From: Gammaproteobacteria bacterium
GTDB taxonomy: Bacteria; Pseudomonadota; Gammaproteobacteria; Pseudomonadales; Pseudomonadaceae
NCBI GenBank assembly: GCA_903970465.1
Contig: CAJCIO010000107.1
Span: forward strand, 1 to 64,000
Length of the DNA: 64,000 bases
Direction of reading: 5' to 3'
Shown here piece by piece: positions 37,313 through 47,608 of this stretch; position 1 is the stretch's first letter, and the number at the start of each line of letters is the position of its first letter. The notes under the pieces are model-generated. The model was given only the letters and a program-made list of their open reading frames with translations. It did not search any database and was not told the origin of the DNA. A program made the position numbers and the translations under genes.

Positions 37313-38139
37313 GCCAGCCTTTCCTGATTGCTCAGATCAGCGACCCGCACCTCAAGGCCGGCGGCAAGTTCAGCTATGGCGTGGTCGATACCCTCGGCGC
37401 CTTGCAGCGCATGGTCACGCATCTGAACGCCTGCGTGCCGCGCCCGGATGTGGTGGTAATAAGCGGTGACCTGGTGGATTTCGGCCGCGCCGATGAATAT
37501 GCGGTATTGGCGCCAGTGCTCGCAGGACTGGCCATGCCGTTTTACCTGGTGCCGGGTAACCACGATGATCGCGAGCAGATGCTGGCGGCGTTCGGCGGGC
37601 AGTCTTGCCTACCTGTTACCGGAGGCACGCTTGACTGGGTTGAAGAGGACTGGCCGGTACGCCTGATCGGCCTGGACTCCACCGTCCCCGGTGCTCACGG
37701 TGGCCAATTGAGCGATGCACAACTGGAGTGGCTCGATCAACGCCTCGGCGAACGCCGCGACACGCCGACTGTTCTGATCCTGCATCACCCACCCTTCATT
37801 ACTGGCATCGGCCACATGGACCGCGAACCCTTCGCCAACGCCGCGGCGTTCGAGCGCGTAGTGGCGCGTCATCCGCAGGTCGAGCGCTTGTTGTGCGGGC
37901 ACCTGCATCGGCCGATTCAGCGGCGCTTCGGGGGCAGCCTGGTGAACGTATGCCCAGGGACTTCGCATCAGATCGTGCTGGATTTGCAGGCCGATGCTCC
38001 GGCACATTTTGGCCTGGAACCCGCCGGGTATTTGTTGCACTGGTGGCATCCACAGGAGGGGTTGGTGACTCATGCCGGGGTGGTCGGGGAATATCCGGGG
38101 CCGTATCCGTTTTACGATGCACGAGGGCTGATTGACTGA
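37309..38139 (+). CDS. GpdQ-like metallophosphodiesterase
   Basis: 276 residues, cytoplasmic (no signal). The five metallophosphoesterase motifs are intact: DPH (Asp12, His14), SGD (Asp54), GNHDD (Asn84, His85), HHPP and GHLHRP. It resembles GpdQ of Enterobacter, a binuclear enzyme that cleaves glycerophosphodiesters, and cyclic-nucleotide phosphodiesterases of the CpdA group. Ending an ABC importer operon, it would hydrolyse the imported substrate. Which diester is taken is not known. Confidence 0.9.
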   Translation: MSQPFLIAQISDPHLKAGGKFSYGVVDTLGALQRMVTHLNACVPRPDVVVISGDLVDFGRADEYAVLAPVLAGLAMPFYLVPGNHDDREQMLAAFGGQSCLPVTGGTLDWVEEDWPVRLIGLDSTVPGAHGGQLSDAQLEWLDQRLGERRDTPTVLILHHPPFITGIGHMDREPFANAAAFERVVARHPQVERLLCGHLHRPIQRRFGGSLVNVCPGTSHQIVLDLQADAPAHFGLEPAGYLLHWWHPQEGLVTHAGVVGEYPGPYPFYDARGLID

Positions 38140-38284
38140 TACAGAAATAAAAATTTACACCGTTACATTTCCATATCAAAAGGCAGTTATCAGGCAGCAT
38201 TTCCCTCTGTACATCGACTGCAAGGGAATCGATTCTAGGGGCGTTTCAGGACTATAAAAACAATACCCAGAATGGAATTCTCCC

Positions 38285-39355
38285 ATGCAAGCGCATAAGG
38301 ACGCGTCGGCATCCGCCGACCTTGAATATGAACTACTGCCTTTCTCGCCCACTCAAGCGGCGCTGCTGGCTGATGGCGCCGACAGCATTGCCGCCGCCGG
38401 AGGGCCCGAGTTGCCAGGGGCCGCTGCTCGTGCAAGCGCAGCGGCACTGCGGATATATCGCAGCTTCAACGCGACCCAGCGCGACATCTTGCGGCGCTAT
38501 TCGGACGGTCATCTCGCTGTGCTGGAATGCTCTGGACTGCTGCGTCCCCAGGAGGATCCACCCCCTAGCGATTTACCATTGCAGCAGGTACTGGAAAACG
38601 CCCCTGAATGCCTACACCTCGCGGGGCGTAATCAAATACTGCTGCACCTGGTAAAGCATCGGGCATTTGCCTACGACATGGACAACGACGCTCGGCTGAT
38701 TCGTCTGGTCGGCAATTTCTGCGGCGGGGGGCTGCTACCCCGCGCAGACGAACACTCGGACAACAGCGTCGAACTCAGTTCACATGCAGGCCTGCCGCTG
38801 GGCCCTCACACCGAGGCGCCCTATCATTGCGCGGTCGAGCCGCTCGACGGGCATTCTCCTGCACCCTCCACGCTGATCCTGACGGCGCGCTGGAACCCTT
38901 TGGACGAGCCCACCTGCATTATTCCCATGACCCCAGTCATCGACCGCATCGGTGCCAGGGCGGCATTGGCATTGACCTCAGCGTCCTTCGATTACACCCG
39001 CAGCGACTCTTTCGTTGCTGGCACCGGTGCCAGTGGCCGGGGCGTCTCCATTCTGCAGTTCGATGCCAATGGCGGCTATGCGCTGCGCTACAACAGTTAC
39101 CGCTACTCTCTGAACGAAAACGCCAGCCCGGCGGCAATCGCCGCCTTTCAAGCGCTGAACACTCAGGTGCGCTGCGGTGAAGTCATCAAGATCACCCTGA
39201 CTCCAGGCAACGCGCTATTGATCAACAACTATCGGGCGCTGCACTGCCGAGACATCATCCGCGACAACCGCCGCCTGTTGATTCGCTTGTTCGGCTACTC
39301 ACGCTTCGTCTCCCCCATCGTCCTCAATGAAGACCCTTTGAAGGTCAAGGGCTGA
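38285..39355 (+). CDS. clavaminate-synthase-like Fe(II)/2-oxoglutarate oxygenase
   Basis: 356 residues. The iron triad is recognisable: His175-Thr-Glu177 (in GPHTEAPYH) and His320 (in NNYRALHCRD), with Arg in RLLIRLFG downstream for 2-oxoglutarate. HTE with the second acid as Glu rather than Asp is the mark of the CAS-like group (VioC, AsnO, arginine and asparagine beta-hydroxylases), which hydroxylate free or carrier-bound amino acids. No peptide-synthetase or carrier genes are in the window, so a free-amino-acid substrate is more likely. A TSUP permease gene follows 24 bases on. Upstream is AT-rich promoter-like DNA. Confidence 0.82.
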   Translation: MQAHKDASASADLEYELLPFSPTQAALLADGADSIAAAGGPELPGAAARASAAALRIYRSFNATQRDILRRYSDGHLAVLECSGLLRPQEDPPPSDLPLQQVLENAPECLHLAGRNQILLHLVKHRAFAYDMDNDARLIRLVGNFCGGGLLPRADEHSDNSVELSSHAGLPLGPHTEAPYHCAVEPLDGHSPAPSTLILTARWNPLDEPTCIIPMTPVIDRIGARAALALTSASFDYTRSDSFVAGTGASGRGVSILQFDANGGYALRYNSYRYSLNENASPAAIAAFQALNTQVRCGEVIKITLTPGNALLINNYRALHCRDIIRDNRRLLIRLFGYSRFVSPIVLNEDPLKVKG

Positions 39356-39379
39356 GGACTCACGCAAGGAAATCCGCTG

Positions 39380-40162
39380 TTGGAAATCGAACTCTCGCTG
39401 ATCCTGATCATGGCCGGCGTCGCGTTGCTGGCCGGCTTTTTCGACGCTATCGCAGGGGGTGGCGGGCTGATCACCCTGCCCGCGCTGCTACTGGCAGGTA
39501 TCGACCCGCTGGTTGCCATCGCCACCAACAAATTCCAGGCGGCTTCGGCGACGGTGTCGGCTACCGCTGCCTTTGCCCGCAAAGGGATGATCGAGTGGCG
39601 CAGCGGCTTGCCCATGGCAGCCATGGCGTTTGTTGGCGGGGCACTGGGAGCGTTGTCGGTCAACCTGATCCCCCGGGCTGTATTGGAGGCGCTGGTACCG
39701 GTGCTTTTGATCGGCGTTGCGGTGTACTTCGCCCTCAGCCCCAAACTCAATAACGATGAACGCCGCGCCAAGCTGCCGGTCGTGGTGTTCTGCTTGACCC
39801 TGGCACCATTGATCGGCTTCTACGATGGCGTGTTCGGCCCAGGCGTGGGGTCGTTCTTCATGGTCGCGTTCGTATTGGTGATGGGCCAAGGCATACTGCG
39901 CGCAGTGTGCAACAGCAAGCTGCTCAATGCCTCTTGCAATCTGGGCTCGCTGACGGTGTTCGCGATGATGGGCAACATTCTGTTGCCCTTGGCGCTGGCA
40001 ATGGCCGTGGGCGCGTTCGTGGGCGCACAACTGGGTGCGCGATGTGCAGTGCGCTTTGGTCCGCGACTGATCAAACCCTTGTTGATCGGCGTGTGCTGCC
40101 TGATGGCGGGCAAGCTGTTATTGGCTCCTGGGGGCCTTTGGCATGGATTGCTATTGGACTGA
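39380..40162 (+). CDS. TSUP (TauE/SafE) family permease
   Basis: 260 residues, eight predicted TM helices (IMAGVALLAGFFDAIAGGGGLIT first, then VAIATNKFQAASATVSA). The GGGGLI and NKFQA motifs are family marks, and DGVFGPGVGSFFM occurs in the second half. TSUP proteins export or import sulfonates, sulfite or other small anions. The start is TTG at 39380 with AAGGA upstream. Close spacing to the oxygenase gene suggests an exporter for the hydroxylated product, but that is inference. Confidence 0.87.
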   Translation: MEIELSLILIMAGVALLAGFFDAIAGGGGLITLPALLLAGIDPLVAIATNKFQAASATVSATAAFARKGMIEWRSGLPMAAMAFVGGALGALSVNLIPRAVLEALVPVLLIGVAVYFALSPKLNNDERRAKLPVVVFCLTLAPLIGFYDGVFGPGVGSFFMVAFVLVMGQGILRAVCNSKLLNASCNLGSLTVFAMMGNILLPLALAMAVGAFVGAQLGARCAVRFGPRLIKPLLIGVCCLMAGKLLLAPGGLWHGLLLD

Positions 40163-40225
40163 GCAGATTCGTCTCTGTGCCCTACACTCTGCGGCTGAAC
40201 AACATCACGACTCGGAGCGACAACA

Positions 40226-40720
40226 ATGGATATAAGAGAAGACCTGAGACGTATCGCCCTGCAGGAGCAGACCATCAGGTTCGAGCATTTCGACAAGGCC
40301 ACCGCCTGGGAGCTGGGCAGTCGACTGAAACTCGCATGTGAGGCGCGGGAAGCCGCAGCCACCATCGAGGTGCGGATCGCCCGCGACACGGTGTTCTTGT
40401 ACGCCATGCCGGGCACCGTAGCGGTGAATGCCGAATGGGCTCGGCGCAAGCGCAATGTCACGGAATTACTGGAGCAGAGTTCCTATGGGGTTGGCCTGAC
40501 ACTGGAGCGGGATGGGCAGACGTTGCAGGACCCTTCAGGTTTGCCACTGGCCGATTTTGTGCCCCATGGCGGGTGTTTTCCGATCGCGCTGCGCAAGGGT
40601 GGCTTTATTGGTGCGGTGACGGTTTCAGGGCTGCCGCAGCGTGAAGATCATGCGCTGGTGGTGCAGGTGCTGGCACAGATGTGCGGGGTCGAGCTGGAGG
40701 GGTTAGCGCTGGACGAGTGA
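40226..40720 (+). CDS. UPF0303/GlcG-HbpS-like protein
   Basis: 164 residues. Resembles the UPF0303 family (haem-degrading HbpS/GlcG fold, related to yeast YBR137w): MDIREDLRRIALQEQTIRF, a RARDTVFLYAMPGT-like strand (IARDTVFLYAMPGT), HGGCFPIALRKGGFIGAVTVSGLPQREDH. Biochemical role is uncertain; some members bind haem or cobalamin. Monocistronic, 63 bases after the TSUP permease. Confidence 0.82.
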   Translation: MDIREDLRRIALQEQTIRFEHFDKATAWELGSRLKLACEAREAAATIEVRIARDTVFLYAMPGTVAVNAEWARRKRNVTELLEQSSYGVGLTLERDGQTLQDPSGLPLADFVPHGGCFPIALRKGGFIGAVTVSGLPQREDHALVVQVLAQMCGVELEGLALDE

Positions 40721-40809
40721 GGTACCAGGGACTCCCTGGTCGCGCTCATCCGCGATCAGGCTTGCTAAGCTGTAGGAATTTGGCCGCTACCACGCTTCAG
40801 GAGTAGTGC

Positions 40810-41418
40810 ATGCAAAGGATCAGCAATATTCGTTCGCTACAGGCGTCCATTGAAAGTGGCGCCCATCCAGACTATCTGTTTTTCTGGGGCCACACGCCCC
40901 GCCACCCCAATGCTGTGGACCGTAGCTGCCTGAGCCAGTGGTATCCGGCGAGCTTTACCGTGGACGGCAACGAGTACGTCACGGCCGAGCATTACATGAT
41001 GGCCGAAAAGGCCCGCCTGTTTGGCGACCTTGAGCTGGCCGAACGAATCATCCGGATAGAAACGCCCGCGCAGGCGAAACAGCTGGGCCGCGAGGTCGGA
41101 GACTTCGATCAGCAACGCTGGGAAGAGGCACGTTGCGAAATCGTTTTCGCCGCCAACCTGGCCAAGTTCGAGCAAAATCTGGGGTGCCGAGCGTTCCTGC
41201 TGGCGAGCCATGATCGGGTGTTGGTGGAGGCCAGTCCGGTAGACAACATCTGGGGCATCGGCCTGGCGATGGACGATCCTCGCGCCGAGTCGCCGGGCGA
41301 GTGGCTGGGCTTGAATCTGCTGGGATTCGCACTGATGCGAGTACGGGAAAGGCTGCATGATCTGCAACAATCAGGGGTGGCAGCGCTCGACGCTGAACAC
41401 TCCGATATGCCGACCTGA
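40810..41418 (+). CDS. NADAR-family N-glycosidase (YbiA-like)
   Basis: 202 residues. NADAR marks: LFFWGHTP, CLSQWYPASFTVDG, TAEHYMMAEKARLF, and NIWGIGLAMDDP with WLGLNLLGFALM. E. coli YbiA cleaves the N-glycosidic bond of the early riboflavin intermediates, and some NADAR proteins act on ADP-ribosylated nucleosides. It stands about 20 kb from the rib cluster, so a link to riboflavin is only by family. A decayed MRJP-family gene begins three bases after its stop. Confidence 0.87.
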   Translation: MQRISNIRSLQASIESGAHPDYLFFWGHTPRHPNAVDRSCLSQWYPASFTVDGNEYVTAEHYMMAEKARLFGDLELAERIIRIETPAQAKQLGREVGDFDQQRWEEARCEIVFAANLAKFEQNLGCRAFLLASHDRVLVEASPVDNIWGIGLAMDDPRAESPGEWLGLNLLGFALMRVRERLHDLQQSGVAALDAEHSDMPT

Positions 41419-41420
41419 CC

Positions 41421-41755
41421 GTGTACCCCGGCGTTATCGAACTATCCCGAGACGGCAAGACCCTGTGCGGGACCATCCCAACCGACATCAATACCTACAG
41501 CCTGCCGAGCGCGCTGTTGAGTGCCCCTGAGCAACGTGAGGCGCAACTGACCAAAGCCGTGCACTTTGCGGCGGATCGCAGTCGATGAGCACGGCACTCT
41601 GTATTACGGCGATGCCTCGCACCATGCCATTGTCGCCAAGGACACCAAGGGGCAATTCAGCCTGGCGGCCCGAGCCCCTCGGTTGATCCGGTCGGATGGA
41701 CCGGGATGGGTATCTGTACATGAGCATCGGTCAGTGGCAACGGGCGCATCTAGCA
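41421..41755 (+). pseudogene. remnant of an MRJP/SMP-30-type gene
   Basis: Three frames in a row carry successive parts of one MRJP/gluconolactonase-like beta-propeller. First frame: VYPGVIELSRDGKTLCG to YSLPSALLSAP with a stop near 41577. Second, from about 41566: AVDEHGTLYYGDASHHAIVAKDTKGQF then RLIRSDGPGW. Third, from about 41696: DRDGYLYMSIGQWQRAH. Two frame changes and a missing N-terminal half show it is dead. The gap to ssb otherwise holds the ssb terminator. Confidence 0.75.
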
Positions 41756-41767
41756 GACCGCATAACC

Positions 41768-41800
41768 AAAAAACCCGCAGAGGCCATCTGCGGGTTTTTT
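41768..41800. terminator. bidirectional terminator after ssb
   Basis: CCCGCAGA (41774-41781), loop ggcca, TCTGCGGG (41787-41794), flanked by A6 and T6. It lies 27 bases after the ssb stop on the minus strand, and can also stop plus-strand reads of the pseudogene. Confidence 0.85.
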
Positions 41801-41827
41801 GTTCAAACGGCTAGAGCGTTGAATTCC

Positions 41828-42355
41828 TTAGAACGGAATATCATCATCAAAGCTGTCAAAATCCGGAGCCGGCTGCGGCGCGGACTGCTGTGGCGCAGGT
41901 GCCGAACGCGACTGCTGCGGCGCGGACGACTGCTGCGGGCGCGGGGCCTGCTGACGAGGGGCCGACTGCTGATAGTTGTTGCCGCCGCCCTGAGCGCCTT
42001 GGTCGCCCTGTGGACGGCCGCCCAGCAGTTGCATGGTGCCCTGCATGTCGACGACGATTTCAGTGGTGTAGCGCTTGATACCGTCTTTTTCCCACTCGCG
42101 GGTCTGCAGCTTGCCTTCGATGTAGACCTGCGAACCCTTGCGCAGGTATTCGCCGGCGATCTCGGCTACCTTGCCGAACATCGATACGCGGTGCCACTCG
42201 GTCTTCTCGACCTTCTGACCCGACTGCTTGTCGGTCCACTGCTCGCTGGTGGCCAGGCTCAGGTTGGTCACCGCGTTGCCGTTAGGCAGGTAACGAACTT
42301 CAGGATCCTGACCGCAGGTACCGACCAATATGACTTTGTTAACCCCACGGGCCAT
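41828..42355 (-). CDS. ssb: single-stranded DNA-binding protein
   Basis: 175 residues. OB fold with [20 protein letters not shown] at the start, [18 protein letters not shown] and [15 protein letters not shown], then a Gln/Pro/Ser-rich disordered linker and the acidic tip DDDIPF that binds partner proteins. AGGAG precedes the start. It lies nine bases after the MFS gene, so the two are co-transcribed. Confidence 0.97.
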   Translation of the reverse strand: MARGVNKVILVGTCGQDPEVRYLPNGNAVTNLSLATSEQWTDKQSGQKVEKTEWHRVSMFGKVAEIAGEYLRKGSQVYIEGKLQTREWEKDGIKRYTTEIVVDMQGTMQLLGGRPQGDQGAQGGGNNYQQSAPRQQAPRPQQSSAPQQSRSAPAPQQSAPQPAPDFDSFDDDIPF

Positions 42356-42364
42356 AACGTTCTC

Positions 42365-43759
42365 CTAGGCTTCGCTCGCCGCCGAGGCCGGGTTGACCAG
42401 GCGCTCCAGAGACGGGCGATCCAAAATTTCTGTGTCCAATTTGATGTAGATGGCAGCTTCTTCTGCCACCACTACGGCATCCGTCACTCCCGGAACTGCC
42501 TTGAGGCGTTCGCTCAGGCCGGTTTCACGCAGCGCCTCGGGCGACAACGGCAGACGCAGGCTCGTGACGTATGGTGGTTCGCGCATAGTAACAGCTATGG
42601 CCAACCAAATCGCCAGCAGCCCAGCGCATCCCAGAAATACAACACCCAAACCGCCGTGCTGAAACAGGAAACCACCGAGAATACCGCCCATCGCCGCACC
42701 CAGAAACTGACTGGTGGAGTACACGCCCATGGCTGTGCCTTTGCCACCTGCCGGAGACACCTTGCTGATGAGTGAAGGCAGCGAGGCCTCAAGCAGGTTG
42801 AAGGCGGTGAAAAAGACCACCGTCCCCACCACCAGTTCCGCAAGGCTGTGACCCCACTCCCAGAAAAACAACTCTGTGAGCATGAGCACGGCAATCGCCC
42901 CGGAGAGGACTTGCTTCATCTTGCGCTTTTTTTCGCTGTAGATAATGAACGGAATCATTGCAAAAAACGAAATCACCAGCGCGGTCAGGTACACCCACCA
43001 ATGCTGTTCCTTGGGCAATCCGGCGCGCTGTACAAGGGCTAGCGGCAGCGCCACGAAGCTGGCCATCAGTACCGAGTGCAACACGAAGATACCAATATCC
43101 AGGCGCAGCAGATCGGGATGCCTCAAGGTAGCCCCCAGCGCCTGCTTGGCCACCCCCGATTCGCGGTGGGTAAAGTGGTGGGACGCCGAGGGCACGACGA
43201 AACGCACCAGCAGTACACCGACCATGGCCAGCACCGCCGTGGCGATGAACAAGCCCGACAAGCCGAACGCACGGGTGACCAGCGGGCCGACCACCATGGC
43301 CACAGCAAAGGACACGCCGATGCTCATGCCGATGGTGGCCATGGCCTTGGTACGGTGCTGCTCGCGGGTCAGGTCCGACAACAGGGCCATCACTGCGGCC
43401 GAGATGGCTCCTGCGCCTTGCAGGATGCGCCCGGCAATCACACCCCAGATGGAGTCGGCCTGAGCGGCGAGCAGGCTGCCGAGGGCGAAGATCACCAGTC
43501 CGACATAGATCACCGGCCGGCGGCCGATGCGGTCGGAGATGATCCCGAAGGGAATCTGCAGCACGGCCTGGGTCAAGCCGTAGGCACCAATGGCCAGGCC
43601 GATCAGCGCTGGGGTGGCACCGGCCAGGTCCATGCCATAGGTAGCCAGGACCGGCAACACCATGAACATGCCCAGCATACGAAATGCGAACACCAGGGCC
43701 AGCCCACCCGCCGCGCGGGTTTCACTGCCACTCATGCGATCGCTCTGTGAATCGTGCAT
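42365..43759 (-). CDS. MFS transporter with C-terminal ferredoxin-like domain (YajR-like)
   Basis: 464 residues, 12 predicted TM helices. MFS motif A is visible (GIISDRIGRRPVIYVG). The final ~70 residues (VPGVTDAVVVAEEAAIYIKLD) form a soluble ferredoxin-like unit as in the YAM domain of E. coli YajR. YajR transports unknown compounds. The gene precedes ssb. Upstream, the divergent uvrA gene shares a 180-base gap. Confidence 0.88.
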   Translation of the reverse strand: MHDSQSDRMSGSETRAAGGLALVFAFRMLGMFMVLPVLATYGMDLAGATPALIGLAIGAYGLTQAVLQIPFGIISDRIGRRPVIYVGLVIFALGSLLAAQADSIWGVIAGRILQGAGAISAAVMALLSDLTREQHRTKAMATIGMSIGVSFAVAMVVGPLVTRAFGLSGLFIATAVLAMVGVLLVRFVVPSASHHFTHRESGVAKQALGATLRHPDLLRLDIGIFVLHSVLMASFVALPLALVQRAGLPKEQHWWVYLTALVISFFAMIPFIIYSEKKRKMKQVLSGAIAVLMLTELFFWEWGHSLAELVVGTVVFFTAFNLLEASLPSLISKVSPAGGKGTAMGVYSTSQFLGAAMGGILGGFLFQHGGLGVVFLGCAGLLAIWLAIAVTMREPPYVTSLRLPLSPEALRETGLSERLKAVPGVTDAVVVAEEAAIYIKLDTEILDRPSLERLVNPASAASEA

Positions 43760-43901
43760 GGATAAACCTCGTGTGAACCGGCGGCGATTCTACCAGTCCC
43801 ACAGTTTTACGGCACATACGGCGACGCTATGCCGCGTATGTTCATGTTCCTTCATGTTCATCCGATGCCACCTTGAAGTGCAGTGAGCGGGTCTAGGCCC
43901 G

Positions 43902-43907
43902 TATACT
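43902..43907 (+). promoter_or_regulatory. -10 element for uvrA
   Basis: TATACT (43902-43907), five of six to TATAAT, 32 bases before the TTG start. No convincing -35 and no LexA (SOS) box with CTGT-N8-ACAG spacing was found nearby. Confidence 0.35.
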
Positions 43908-43939
43908 CTTCTGTTTACCGCCTGCCGCGCGAGGCCGCC

Positions 43940-46774
<2,835 letters not shown>

Positions 46775-46789
46775 GTGTGAATCCTTGGT

Positions 46790-46813
46790 AGCGATGGTGT
46801 TTACACCATCGCT
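46790..46813 (+). terminator. stem-loop after uvrA
   Basis: AGCGATGGTGT (46790-46800) pairs with ACACCATCGCT (46803-46813), a perfect 11-bp match with a 2-4 base loop, 16 bases after the uvrA stop. No clear T-run follows. Confidence 0.55.
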
Positions 46814-46815
46814 TT

Positions 46816-46887
46816 CGCGAGCAAGCTTTGCTCCTACAGCGTTGATCGGACTGAAGTCCTGCACCTGTAGGAGCAAGGCTTGCCCGC
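46816..46887. repeat. REP doublet (REPIN)
   Basis: CGCGAGCAAGCTTTGCTCCT (from 46816, ending in ACAG at 46839) and the forward copy CTGTAGGAGCAAGGCTTGCC (46865-46884, extended to 46887) are inverse copies of the typical Pseudomonas REP, facing each other between uvrA and the ferritin gene. Confidence 0.78.
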
Positions 46888-46926
46888 AGAGAGGTCGGCC
46901 TGAACACCACCTATCGCTGTAAAAGC

Positions 46927-46962
46927 AAAAAGCCCCGGGCACGCAAGTGGCCGGGGCTTTTT
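46927..46962. terminator. bidirectional terminator between uvrA and the ferritin gene
   Basis: AGCCCCGG (46931-46938) and CCGGGGCT (46951-46958), with A-run before and T-run after, 16 bases beyond the ferritin stop. Confidence 0.85.
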
Positions 46963-46977
46963 CAATCGGATCAGGAA

Positions 46978-47442
46978 TCAGAACTGCGATTGCAGGTAAT
47001 TTTCCAGGCCGATGTTCTTGATCAGTCCCTGCTGCTTCTCTAGCCAGTAGGTGTGATCTTCTTCGGTGTCCGACAACTGCACGCGCAGGATGTCGCGAGT
47101 GACATAGTCGCGGTGCTGTTCACACAAAGCGATTCCTGTGCACAACGCGGCACGCACCTTGTATTCCAGGCGCAGGTCGGCGGCGATCATTTCCGGCACT
47201 GTAGTACCGATCTCGAGATCGTCCGGGCGCATGCGCGGAGTGCCTTCGAGCATCAGGATACGGCGCATCAAGGCGTCGGCATGACCCGCCTCTTCTTCCA
47301 TCTCGTGGTTGATTCGCTCGTAGAGCTTGGTGAAACCCCAATCTTCATACATCCGCGAATGGATGAAGTACTGATCACGCGCGGCCAACTCACCGGTCAA
47401 AAGCGTGTTGAGGTAATCAATAACGTCCGGGTGACCTTGCAT
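46978..47442 (-). CDS. ftnA: ferritin (FtnA type), a bacterioferritin homologue without the haem-ligand Met
   Basis: 154 residues. It stores iron in a 24-subunit shell. The ferroxidase ligands of bacterioferritin are kept: Glu18, Glu51, His54 and the matching later residues in [13 protein letters not shown] and [11 protein letters not shown]. Met52, the axial haem ligand in Bfr (DEMKHAD in E. coli), is Ala here (EEEAGHAD). The P. aeruginosa homologue in the same position next to katA (PA4235) was at first called BfrA and later shown to be haem-free FtnA. The ATG at 47442 ([12 protein letters not shown]) is the proper start. Confidence 0.92.
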   Translation of the reverse strand: MQGHPDVIDYLNTLLTGELAARDQYFIHSRMYEDWGFTKLYERINHEMEEEAGHADALMRRILMLEGTPRMRPDDLEIGTTVPEMIAADLRLEYKVRAALCTGIALCEQHRDYVTRDILRVQLSDTEEDHTYWLEKQQGLIKNIGLENYLQSQF

Positions 47443-47553
47443 CGCCCTGAATCTCCCTGCTGTAAAGGCTGTAGTTTGAACCAAGCCGTCGCACAGGTCG
47501 ACAACAAGTAGGCAATAATTGCCGATATTCGCCGAAACGCGAACTATTAACAG

Positions 47554-47580
47554 CAAAAACCGCCCATCTGAGGGCGGTTC
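47554..47580 (-). terminator. intrinsic terminator of katA
   Basis: On the minus strand, ACCGCCC with loop TCAGAT and GGGCGGT (plus 47559-47565 and 47572-47578) is followed by a run of Ts. It is 28 bases after the katA stop. Confidence 0.85.
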
Positions 47581-47608
47581 TGCTTCGCATTTAGACTACG
47601 TTCAAAAT

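Noticed and set aside
38226..38235. Palindrome GAATCGATTC before the oxygenase gene as an operator
   Set aside because: Ten bases of simple palindrome is common by chance; no matching regulator gene is adjacent.
40724..40740. Palindrome ACCAGGGA-c-TCCCTGGT after the UPF0303 gene
   Set aside because: The one-base centre leaves almost no loop and no T-run follows, so neither terminator nor operator can be supported.
43760..43939. LexA (SOS) box for uvrA
   Set aside because: No CTGT-N8-ACAG palindrome is present; only a partial CTGTTTACC stretch was found.
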